NCBI GenBank assembly: GCA_910579425.1
Contig: CAJTVL010000047.1
Span: forward strand, 1-30,779
Source: an uncultured Lachnospiraceae bacterium
GTDB taxonomy: Bacteria; Bacillota; Clostridia; Lachnospirales; Lachnospiraceae
Direction: 5' to 3'
Length of the DNA stretch: 30,779 nucleotides
Shown: positions 15,468-22,979 of the stretch, piece after piece
Layout: each line of letters opens with the position of its first letter
Position numbering within the stretch: position 1 is the first letter of the stretch
Position numbers and translations under genes: made by a program
The notes under the pieces: model-generated
The model's database searches: none
Seen by the model: the letters and a program-made list of their open reading frames with translations, nothing else
Told to the model about the DNA's origin: nothing

Positions 15468-16874
15468 TCAGAAATCCATAATCTCCTTCAAATCCACAAG
15501 CATAATCCTGCTGTCGGACTCTGCTTCGTTTATCACAGCCTCGGTAAATCCCGATTTTGAAAAAAGAAAATAATAAGTATTGCTTCTGCTCCTGTCAAAC
15601 AGATCAGCTTTTGCTTTCAGAGCGCGAAGCACGGAAAGGCCAATCTTCTCGCCACGCCACTTACATTCACCGAAAATATAATCCTTTCCGTCACTGGCAA
15701 CCAAATCAATTTCCTCCTGAACGTGAGTGGCAGGATTGGTTCCCCACCATCTTCCGATCCTGGTAAACAGGATCGGCAATTCACCCCTGGCGTTCTTTAC
15801 GCTCAGATAATCCATACAGACTTTTTCAAAAACAAGTCCCATATAGTTATCGTAATCAGGTTCGATCCGCTTAAGCCATACCGCCTGCTGTGCGCCTGTT
15901 TCAATAAGGGTTCTGTTCACAAAAACATAGCGATACCAGAAACGAAACATAAGATCAGAAATACCGTAAATCGTCTTTCGTGAAGTTTCTTTCTCGCCAA
16001 AGGGAGTCTCCTTGTGCAGGATTCCAAGCTCGCACAGCGTCTTGATATATTTCAGACATTTTGCGCAGTCCTCGCCGATTTTTGTGGAAATCTCATTTGC
16101 TTTTGTATGTCCGCCTGCAATGGCTTCAATGATCGCGCTGTAAACGCCCGGCTCCTGCACCTCCTGACGAAGAAGGAGCAATGCTTCCTCATAGAGATAT
16201 GAGGTTACTTTAAGGTACGCTCTCTTTATATTTTCTTCAAAGCTTTCCTCTCCATTTACCTGCCGTAAATAAAGCGGAGTTCCGCCGAATGCTCCATACA
16301 GTTCAAGCCTTTGGGCGTCTGTAAATCCGTCAAGGAATTTTGCACTGGTCTGATAATTAAACGGCTTCATATGAAGCTGTGCGGTTCTTCTTCCAAAAAG
16401 CGGGCTTTTTGAGCCAAGGACCTCCTTTTCCATAAATCCCATGTAACTTCCGCAGAGTATCATAAAAAGCTTTCCCTTTGAAAGCTTGTGGTCGATCAGG
16501 TGTTGAAGCTCAGAAAGCAGAGCCCTGTTTTTCTTTATAAGGTAGGGAAACTCGTCAATTACAAGCACCAATCTTTTCTCCCTTTGGCGTTCATCAATAT
16601 AGGACAACGCCTTGTCCCACGATGAAAACGGCTCCAGATTACTTTCACTGTAAAAGCTGAAAACAAGTGATGAGAATTTTTCAAGATTAAGCTTGTTGTT
16701 GCTCTGCTCGGCAGAATAAAAAATAGCATCCTTGTCCTTGCAGAACTCATTGAGCAGCGTTGTCTTGCCCACACGTCTGCGTCCATACAAAACGAAAAGC
16801 TGGAACTGATCCCGAGCATAAAGCTCGTTTAAATCCGCAAGTTCCTTTTCTCTTCCCAAAAAAACTTCACACAT
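15468..16874 (-). CDS. AAA ATPase with C-terminal DUF234-type PD-(D/E)XK domain
   Basis: A 468-residue protein of the archaeal-type ATPase/DUF234 group. It has Walker A GRRRVGKTT at 31-39, Walker B LVLVIDEFPYL starting at 102, and the sensor-like ILCGSYMGFME. A winged-helix-like middle region follows (KANEISTKIGEDCAKCLKYI). The C-terminal domain contains EEIDLVASDGKDYIFGECKW, whose D...ExK spacing fits a nuclease-like fold. The ATG at 16874 has GGAG 8 bases upstream. It has a strong promoter of its own and no partner gene beside it. The role of these proteins in bacteria is not established; suggestions include DNA-linked or selfish-element functions. I would not assign one. The pseudogene at 6-800 belongs to a related type of ATPase plus nuclease family. 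Confidence 0.85.
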   Translation of the reverse strand: MCEVFLGREKELADLNELYARDQFQLFVLYGRRRVGKTTLLNEFCKDKDAIFYSAEQSNNKLNLEKFSSLVFSFYSESNLEPFSSWDKALSYIDERQREKRLVLVIDEFPYLIKKNRALLSELQHLIDHKLSKGKLFMILCGSYMGFMEKEVLGSKSPLFGRRTAQLHMKPFNYQTSAKFLDGFTDAQRLELYGAFGGTPLYLRQVNGEESFEENIKRAYLKVTSYLYEEALLLLRQEVQEPGVYSAIIEAIAGGHTKANEISTKIGEDCAKCLKYIKTLCELGILHKETPFGEKETSRKTIYGISDLMFRFWYRYVFVNRTLIETGAQQAVWLKRIEPDYDNYMGLVFEKVCMDYLSVKNARGELPILFTRIGRWWGTNPATHVQEEIDLVASDGKDYIFGECKWRGEKIGLSVLRALKAKADLFDRSRSNTYYFLFSKSGFTEAVINEAESDSRIMLVDLKEIMDF

Positions 16875-16921
16875 ACCATCATCTCCATTATGTGAAATTA
16901 GAATAATTTACTTTTAAGTTA

Positions 16922-16951
16922 ATTATATTTTATCCAGCAGATTTCTGTCAA
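16922..16951 (-). promoter_or_regulatory. Strong sigma-A promoter of the AAA ATPase gene
   Basis: On the minus strand a perfect TTGACA (16946-16951), 18 bases and a perfect TATAAT (16922-16927), about 50 bases before the start codon. Confidence 0.72.
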
Positions 16952-16976
16952 CAGGTATTTGCTGACAAAAAATCTG
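16938..16976. promoter_or_regulatory. Inverted repeat between divergent promoters, possible operator
   Basis: CAGATTTCTGTCA (16938-16950) is matched by TGACAAAAAATCTG (16963-16976), an inverted repeat with one gap and one mismatch. It covers the -35 of the ATPase gene and touches the -35 of the acetyltransferase gene, so one bound protein could control both. Confidence 0.35.
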
Positions 16977-17003
16977 GACGAGCCCGCTTTACTGGTGTAA
17001 AAT
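16975..17003 (+). promoter_or_regulatory. Candidate promoter of the Eis-family acetyltransferase gene
   Basis: TGGACG (16975-16980), 17 bases and TAAAAT (16998-17003) precede the start codon by about 50 bases. Confidence 0.5.
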
Positions 17004-17052
17004 ATTGACAGCAGGCAGAGGTTTTTTATCTGCCTTAAGAAAGGTGATCTTT

Positions 17053-18300
17053 ATGAAAGAAAAAAATGAGGAACATATTTATCTTGAGGTCAACGGCGAC
17101 TTTCGGATGCGTGAGCTGGACAAAAGCGATCTGGAGCAGTTTAACGCCCTGCTTCAATACGCTTTTCAGGTTACCTCCTATGATCTGTTTCAGACCGGCT
17201 GGGAGCAGGACGAGATCAAGTACGCGAAAAGCCCGATTCTGGAGGAGGCTTTTGTGCTGGGATGGTTTTACGGAGAGCGGCTTGCGTCTATGATCGTTGT
17301 CTACTCCATGAAGATAAATATACATGACGAGATTATGGACATGGGCGGCATTACCGGTGTCGCCACCTACCCCGAATACACGGGGCGCGGACTGATCCAT
17401 TCCCTTATGAGTCATGCCCTGGATTATATGCATAAGCAGGAAATGCCCATTTCATTTCTCTACCCCTATTCGATTCCCTTCTACCGGAAGATGGGCTGGG
17501 AAATTGTTTCCGACAAGCTCTCCTTCACGGTAAGGGATACTCAGCTTCCCAAGCCCCGCCCCGTAAGCGGAATGGTGGAACGCGTCAGTCTTGACTCGGA
17601 GGATTACCACAATGTACATTCTTATTTCGCCCTGCAGCGTCACGGCTGCCTGATCCGGGATAATCTCTCCTGGGAGGAATACTGGCGCTGGGACAACGAT
17701 GATATGATCGCCGCCGTCTACTACACCAAAGAACATAAGCCCCTGGGCTACGTAGTATATTACATTGCAAACGATATTTTTCATATCAAGGAAATGGTAT
17801 ACCTGAACATAGAAGCAAATTACGGGCTCTGGAATTATATCACCGCCCATTTTTCCATGATCGACCAGGTACAGGGGGACAATTATTCCGGCGAGCCCAT
17901 GGCCTATCTGTTTGAGGACAGCGAGATTACGGAGAAAATCTCTCCTTATATAATGGCCAGAATCGTAAATGTACGGGATTTCCTGGCATATTACCCCTAT
18001 CAGATCCAGCCTGAGGACTTTAAAATTCACTTTAAGGTACATGACCAAATGGCCGGGTGGAATGAAGGGGATTACATGGTTTCCTGGCATGACGGAGAAA
18101 CTTTCTGCGAACAGGTGGAGGACAATCAGTCCATCAATGTGGTGGAGCTTGACGTCAATACCCTGACCGCCATGCTGATGGGATATAAACGCCCTTCCTA
18201 TCTCTATGAGCACGAAAAAATCCGGACAGAATATTATATGCTGGTCTGGTTAGAACGTTTGATCCCGGTAGAAAAGCCCTATTTCTCCGATTACTTTTGA
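17053..18300 (+). CDS. Eis-family GNAT N-acetyltransferase
   Basis: An acetyl-CoA dependent acetyltransferase of the Eis type: two GNAT-like domains and a C-terminal SCP2-like domain. The 415-residue length fits. The acetyl-CoA loop reads VATYPEYTGRG (103-113). The motif YPYSIPFYRKMGWE contains Tyr144, which matches the general-acid tyrosine of mycobacterial Eis. The chain ends in Phe, and in Eis the terminal Phe carboxylate serves as the base. I chose the ATG at 17053, preceded by AAGAAAGGTG, over an upstream frame start at 17005 that overlaps the promoter. Eis enzymes can acetylate aminoglycosides, polyamines or lysines; the substrate here is unknown. It is divergent from the AAA ATPase gene and 64 bases ahead of pncB, possibly co-transcribed with it. 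Confidence 0.85.
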   Translation: MKEKNEEHIYLEVNGDFRMRELDKSDLEQFNALLQYAFQVTSYDLFQTGWEQDEIKYAKSPILEEAFVLGWFYGERLASMIVVYSMKINIHDEIMDMGGITGVATYPEYTGRGLIHSLMSHALDYMHKQEMPISFLYPYSIPFYRKMGWEIVSDKLSFTVRDTQLPKPRPVSGMVERVSLDSEDYHNVHSYFALQRHGCLIRDNLSWEEYWRWDNDDMIAAVYYTKEHKPLGYVVYYIANDIFHIKEMVYLNIEANYGLWNYITAHFSMIDQVQGDNYSGEPMAYLFEDSEITEKISPYIMARIVNVRDFLAYYPYQIQPEDFKIHFKVHDQMAGWNEGDYMVSWHDGETFCEQVEDNQSINVVELDVNTLTAMLMGYKRPSYLYEHEKIRTEYYMLVWLERLIPVEKPYFSDYF

Positions 18301-18364
18301 AAAAACCGGATGTTCTTTATCCAAACCGTCCACTGCCAAACGAAATCACAAAAGGAGGTTTCCC

Positions 18365-19819
18365 ATGGACAATCAAAACCTGACTCTGCTCACTGACCTC
18401 TATGAGCTCACCATGATGCAGGGCTACTTTAAACACAAGGACAGGAACGAAACTGTCATCTTTGACGCCTTTTACAGAAATAATCCCTGCGGCGGGGGAT
18501 ATTCCATTGCCGCAGGCTTAGAGCAGCTAATTGCCTATATCAAGGAGCTGCACTTTTCCCCTGAAGACATCAGATATCTGGACAGCCTGCATCTTTTTGA
18601 AAAGGATTTCCTGGACTATCTGGCTGATTTCCATTTTTCAGGGGACATTTATGCCATCCCTGAGGGAACCGTCATCTTTCCAAGAGAGCCATTGGTAAAG
18701 GTAATCGCCCCGATCATGGAGGCACAGTTAGTGGAAACCGCCATTTTAAACATCATCAATCACCAGAGCCTGATTGCCACCAAAGCCGCCAGGGTCTGCT
18801 ATGCCGCCAGGGGCGACGGTATTATGGAGTTTGGACTGCGCAGAGCTCAGGGGCCGGACGCCGGTATCTACGGGGCACGGGCGGCCGTGATCGGCGGATG
18901 TATTGGTACCTCCAACGTCCTCTGCGGCCAGCTCTTTGACGTTCCCGTGAAGGGAACCCACGCCCATAGCTGGATCATGAGCTTTCCGGATGAGTACACA
19001 GCCTTTAAGACCTACGCCGACCTCTACCCCTCTGCCTGCATCCTGTTAGTGGACACCTACGACACCTTAAAATCCGGTGTTCCCAATGCGATCAGGGTAT
19101 TTCGGGAAATGCGAAAGGCCGGTATCCCCCTTACCTTCTACGGCATCCGCTTAGACAGCGGCGACCTTGCCTATCTCTCCAAGAAAGCTCGCGCCATGCT
19201 GGACGAAGCCGGCTTTCCGGATGCTGTAATCTCCGCCTCCAATGATCTGGACGAATATCTGATCGAAAGCCTGAAGGCCCAGGGAGCCGCTATCACCTCC
19301 TGGGGAGTCGGCACCAATCTGATCACCTCAAAGGATAATCCTGCCTTTGGCGGCGTCTATAAGCTGGCGGCCGTTATGGGGCAGGATGGAGAATTCATTC
19401 CCAAGATCAAGCTCTCCGAAAATACGGAAAAGGTGACCAATCCGGGCAACAAGACCATCTACCGTGTCTACGAAAAAGACAGCGGAAAGATCAAGGCAGA
19501 TCTGATCTGCCTTGTAGGGGAAACATTTAATGAGGAAGATCCTTTACTTCTCTTTGACCCCCTGGAGCCCTGGAAAAAGACCAGGCTTCCCGGCGGGTCC
19601 TACACCCTGCGGGAGCTTCTTGTACCTGTTTTCCAAAAGGGGAAGTGCTGCTATGAATCCCCGAAGGTAATGGCTATCCGGGATTACTGCCAGAAAGAGC
19701 TCTCTACCCTCTGGGATGAGACAAAGCGCTTTGTGAACCCCCATCCCATTTATGTGGATTTATCCCAGAAGCTGTACGACATTAAGATTGCGCTCCTGGA
19801 TCAGATGAGCGAGAAATAA
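18365..19819 (+). CDS. pncB: Nicotinate phosphoribosyltransferase
   Basis: Makes nicotinate mononucleotide from nicotinate and PRPP with ATP use, the first step of NAD salvage by the Preiss-Handler route. The 484-residue length suits the Firmicutes form. Landmarks are the start LTDLYELTMMQGYF, GRRAQGPDAG-like FGLRRAQGPDAG, GTHAHSWIMSF with His199 as the expected phosphorylated histidine, IRLDSGDLAYLS, and SWGVGTNLITSKDNPAFGG. The ATG at 18365 has a very strong AAAAGGAGG site 6 bases upstream. Its last 38 bases overlap the end of the convergent M20 gene, and its terminator lies inside that gene. Confidence 0.95.
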   Translation: MDNQNLTLLTDLYELTMMQGYFKHKDRNETVIFDAFYRNNPCGGGYSIAAGLEQLIAYIKELHFSPEDIRYLDSLHLFEKDFLDYLADFHFSGDIYAIPEGTVIFPREPLVKVIAPIMEAQLVETAILNIINHQSLIATKAARVCYAARGDGIMEFGLRRAQGPDAGIYGARAAVIGGCIGTSNVLCGQLFDVPVKGTHAHSWIMSFPDEYTAFKTYADLYPSACILLVDTYDTLKSGVPNAIRVFREMRKAGIPLTFYGIRLDSGDLAYLSKKARAMLDEAGFPDAVISASNDLDEYLIESLKAQGAAITSWGVGTNLITSKDNPAFGGVYKLAAVMGQDGEFIPKIKLSENTEKVTNPGNKTIYRVYEKDSGKIKADLICLVGETFNEEDPLLLFDPLEPWKKTRLPGGSYTLRELLVPVFQKGKCCYESPKVMAIRDYCQKELSTLWDETKRFVNPHPIYVDLSQKLYDIKIALLDQMSEK

Positions 19820-20945
19820 ACGCCGAAAAGAGCAATTCTGTCAGGTATTCTGCCGCCGGCAGAATTGCTCTTTCATCCACGCAAAATCCCGGCTGGTGGA
19901 TCGTGGGGCCCTTCCCGATTCCGATCTTGACATAACAGCCCGGGATTTTTTCCTCATAGAAAGAAAAGTCATCTCCTCCCATGGAACTCTCCTCAGGCGC
20001 CACCTGCAAGCCGCACCGTCTGGCCGCCTCCATGCTCCTTTCTGCCATCCTCCCGTCATTATATACGGCCGGGGAGCCTTCAATCCACTCCACCCGCGCC
20101 CCGGCTCCATAAGCCCTGGCTGTCCCCTCTGCGATCTCCCTCATTCTCCTTTCAAACAAAGCCCGATCCTCCCGGTTCATGGTCCGAACCGTTCCCTCAA
20201 GTTCCGCCGTTTCCGGGATTACATTCCATGTGCTTCCCGCCTGAATCCTGGTGACGCTCACAAGGGCAGGATGGAAAGCGTTGATATTGCGTGCCACCAC
20301 AGTCCACAATCCCTGCACGATGGCTACCGCCACAGGAACCGGGTCAATTCCGTCATCAGGATGAGCTCCATGACAGCCGACTCCCCTGACGGTGATCACG
20401 AACCGGTCTGCCGCCGCCGCAACATAACCTTCCCGGATCCCCACCGTTCCCACCTCGTTGGTGGGATCCGCATGAAAGCCCCAAATCTGCTCCACGTCCT
20501 CCATCACATCTGTTTCCAGTATCTTAAGCGCCCCAAGAGAGGTTTCCTCTCCGGGCTGAAAAATAATCTTCACCGTTCCCTTTAAATCCCTTTTCTTTTC
20601 ATTTAAAAGAAGGGCGCAGCCGATTCCTGCCGTAATATGAAAATCGTGTCCACAGGCATGCATTTTTCCCTCCTGCCGGGAGGCATAGGCAAGATTCGTC
20701 TGCTCTTTCACCGGCAAGGCGTCAATGTCGCAGCGCAGGGCCTGCACAGGCCCTTCCTTTTCTCCCTCTATTACGGCCACAAGCCCCGTTTCCAGCTCAT
20801 AGGGCAGGATTTTTATCCCTGCCTGCGTCAGGATCTCCCTGATCTTGTCTGTGGTAGCGTATTCCTCGTAGGACAGCTCCGGATTTTGGTGAAACCACTC
20901 AAACCATTCCTTCAGGCTTTTTTTCAGTTTATCTTTTTCCAGCAT
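19782..20945 (-). CDS. M20-family amidohydrolase (IAA-amino acid hydrolase/hippurate hydrolase type)
   Basis: A dinuclear-metal peptidase-like enzyme of the M20D group, 387 residues, that should cleave N-acyl amino acids or related amides in the cytosol. Metal ligands visible are Cys98 and His100 in HACGHDFH, the glutamates of FQPGEET, His in WGFHADP, and the late His of GPTIHQPGF. GVGCHGAHPDDGIDP and STWNVIPETAELEGTVR belong to the lid/dimerisation domain. The ATG at 20945 has AAAAGGAG 8 bases upstream. The final 14 residues after YLTELLF look like an extension beyond the usual family end, and they run over a hairpin and into the 3' end of pncB. The physiological substrate is unknown. Confidence 0.9.
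   Translation of the reverse strand: MLEKDKLKKSLKEWFEWFHQNPELSYEEYATTDKIREILTQAGIKILPYELETGLVAVIEGEKEGPVQALRCDIDALPVKEQTNLAYASRQEGKMHACGHDFHITAGIGCALLLNEKKRDLKGTVKIIFQPGEETSLGALKILETDVMEDVEQIWGFHADPTNEVGTVGIREGYVAAAADRFVITVRGVGCHGAHPDDGIDPVPVAVAIVQGLWTVVARNINAFHPALVSVTRIQAGSTWNVIPETAELEGTVRTMNREDRALFERRMREIAEGTARAYGAGARVEWIEGSPAVYNDGRMAERSMEAARRCGLQVAPEESSMGGDDFSFYEEKIPGCYVKIGIGKGPTIHQPGFCVDERAILPAAEYLTELLFSAFISRSSDPGAQS
19827..19873. terminator. Hairpin terminator of pncB embedded in the convergent M20 gene
   Basis: A perfect 14 bp inverted repeat, AAAGAGCAATTCTG (19827-19840) and CAGAATTGCTCTTT (19860-19873), begins 7 bases after the pncB stop. It lies within the last codons of the M20 gene. 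The 19-base loop is long and the T run short, so efficiency is uncertain. Confidence 0.6.
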
Positions 20946-20977
20946 CCCAATTCTCCTTTTTATTTTCTATGTCCTTT

Positions 20978-20986
20978 ATTATAGCA
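20978..20986 (-). promoter_or_regulatory. Extended -10 promoter of the M20 gene
   Basis: On the minus strand TGCTATAAT (20978-20986) is an extended -10 about 33 bases before the start codon. The -35 zone is poor and falls in the palindromic repeat copy B. Confidence 0.5.
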
Positions 20987-20989
20987 ATA

Positions 20990-21017
20990 GATGCAAGACT
21001 TCGCCATGCATCCTTAT
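20990..21017. repeat. Short palindromic intergenic repeat, copy B
   Basis: GATGCAAGACTTCGCC followed by ATGCATCCTTAT, with arms GATGCA/TGCATC. Over GATGC...CATCCTTAT it matches copy A at 8867-8894 except at about four positions. It lies between the divergent M20 and sensor kinase genes. Confidence 0.55.
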
Positions 21018-21074
21018 ATCAGCAAAAAAATTGTCTGTTTTCCACAAAAAAGGGTGAAATTTCTCTCTGTTTTG

Positions 21075-21083
21075 TGGTATTAT
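21075..21083 (+). promoter_or_regulatory. Extended -10 promoter of the sensor kinase operon
   Basis: TGGTATTAT is an extended -10 (TGN before TATTAT at 21078-21083), with only a weak -35. The start would be near 21090, giving a leader of about 15 bases that is mostly the AGGAGG ribosome site. Confidence 0.45.
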
Positions 21084-21104
21084 TAAAAGGCAGGAGGTTA
21101 TTCT

Positions 21105-22979
21105 ATGAAAAAAACGGATAATACTGACAATTATAGACATTCCTTTTTATTTCATTTCCTTATCCGTTTTATTTTCATGATCATACTTCCTATCTTAATT
21201 TCATGGTGGCTTTATGTAGAGGTTTTGAATCATTTCTACCGGGAAAATATTCTGGCAACGCAGCAGAGCAACATGGAGCATTCCCTTTCCTGGCTCGACT
21301 CCTCCTTAAATACCGTCTCCAATGTCTTTACGGCGTTAGGAAGCAATACGGAAATCGTATATTATATGGAGTATTATACCGATAAATCTTCCATGCTGTA
21401 TTCCCTGCTCAAAAATGTCCGCTCTTTTTGTGGCAATCTCTATACGATGACTCCCTATCTGGCCAACATAAAGATTTACAGCGATGATCCCTCTCTTCTG
21501 TACGCCAGCCCCTTTGCCAGGCTTGAAGAAATCCCTTTGGATGCGGAATCCTTAAATCTGCTGGCCAATACCCGCCCTCAGGAAATCATCTGGAAAATAG
21601 ACATCCCTGAGAACGCGGATTTTCCTGAGGGAAATTGTTTCCCTGAGGGAAGTTGTTTTCCCTCTGTCTACGGCTATCAGAAGCTCTATATTGCAGATTA
21701 TGTGAAATGCATCGGCTATATGGAGGTACAGCTCTCCGGCGAGCTTTTGGATGATCATTTCAAGCTCCTCTTCGAGGGAGGCGGTGATCCCCATGCCGAA
21801 TTTAATATTTACCAAGGCGACACCCTCATTTATACCCATTCCGCAAAAGAAGGCAAAGGTGTCCAGGCTTTCTCCAACGCCCTTATACCGGATAAAACCG
21901 CGCCAGCCGGACAGTACTTTCCGGAAGCCGGTTATCAGCTCCATTTGCTTCAAAACCAATACACCAATAGCATCCGGTATCCGCAATTGGATCTGTATAT
22001 CATCCGTTCCGGAAGGATTTCGGATCTCCTTACAGGTTCTATGGATAACCTGCCCAGCATACTGATCTCCCTGATCATTTTCCTGTTGCTTGCTCTGTTT
22101 GTCTGGTTTTTTCTGCATGTAGCCTCCCTTTCAAGACGGATCCTCATGTTTTCTTCCTTTATCCGGGACACAGACACAGATAATCTGACCCCCTTTCATC
22201 CGTATTCTTCTGGGAAACAGGACAGGGACGAGCTTGATGCTCTGATCGATGCCTACAATGCCATGATCCGTGAAAACACCTCGTTGATCTCCAAGGTACA
22301 CAAAATGGAGCTTTTAAGCCAGGATGCCAAGTATCAGGCTTTGCAGGGGCAGATTCATCCTCACTTTATTTATGGAACCTTAGAGACGATCCGTATGATG
22401 GCTCTTCAGAAAAGGGATAAGGAAACAGCCTCTATGATCCTTTCCCTGTCCACTCTGATACGGTATTCTATTTCTATATCCTCAAAATCCGTAACTCTTA
22501 AGGACGAACTGGAGACGGCCTCTCATTATCTCCGAATACAAAAAGTCCGCTTTGACGACAGGATGGATTATACCTTTCAGATTGATGACGAGCTTCTTGA
22601 TCTGCAGCTCCCCTCCTTCCTGTTACAGCCTCTTTTGGAAAACGCGATTGTATACGGCGTTTCCAACACATTAGATCACTGTACCTTGCATGTAAACGCC
22701 TGCCAGAAAGAGGACGTTATCACCTTATCGGTTTCCAATACCGGCTTACCGATTACTCCGGAAAGACTTTCAGAAATCAACAGCCTTCTTTCGGGCCGTA
22801 TTCCCATAGAGTCCTTTCACAGCCGCCATAACGGAATGGCTCTGCACAATATCAGCGAAAGGCTTAACATCTTTTTTCACGGGCAGGCATTTATCCGCCT
22901 TGCTCTGGGGGACAACTGCACTTCAACTATAATCACTATACGAAAGGGAAAGAAAAATGCTGAGAATTATGATTATTGA
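21105..22979 (+). CDS. Sensor histidine kinase, YesM family
   Basis: A 624-residue membrane sensor. One membrane helix lies at about 14-38 and a second at about 316-338, with a large extracytoplasmic sensing domain between. A HAMP-like linker (SLSRRILMFSSFIRD) follows. The His_kinase domain has the phosphoacceptor His420 in LQGQIHPHFIYGTLE, and the ATPase domain has the N-box LLENAIVYG (Asn513). The usual family H-box is QINPHFLYNTLE; here the two Asn are His and Gly. AGGAGG precedes the ATG. The frame overlaps the regulator gene by 23 bases, so the pair is translationally coupled. YesM/YesN pairs usually control neighbouring sugar importers, here the convergent fucosidase-transporter operon. 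The sensor holds two 6-residue repeats, FPEGNC FPEGSC, from an 18 bp tandem repeat near 21622-21657. Confidence 0.9.
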   Translation: MKKTDNTDNYRHSFLFHFLIRFIFMIILPILISWWLYVEVLNHFYRENILATQQSNMEHSLSWLDSSLNTVSNVFTALGSNTEIVYYMEYYTDKSSMLYSLLKNVRSFCGNLYTMTPYLANIKIYSDDPSLLYASPFARLEEIPLDAESLNLLANTRPQEIIWKIDIPENADFPEGNCFPEGSCFPSVYGYQKLYIADYVKCIGYMEVQLSGELLDDHFKLLFEGGGDPHAEFNIYQGDTLIYTHSAKEGKGVQAFSNALIPDKTAPAGQYFPEAGYQLHLLQNQYTNSIRYPQLDLYIIRSGRISDLLTGSMDNLPSILISLIIFLLLALFVWFFLHVASLSRRILMFSSFIRDTDTDNLTPFHPYSSGKQDRDELDALIDAYNAMIRENTSLISKVHKMELLSQDAKYQALQGQIHPHFIYGTLETIRMMALQKRDKETASMILSLSTLIRYSISISSKSVTLKDELETASHYLRIQKVRFDDRMDYTFQIDDELLDLQLPSFLLQPLLENAIVYGVSNTLDHCTLHVNACQKEDVITLSVSNTGLPITPERLSEINSLLSGRIPIESFHSRHNGMALHNISERLNIFFHGQAFIRLALGDNCTSTIITIRKGKKNAENYDY

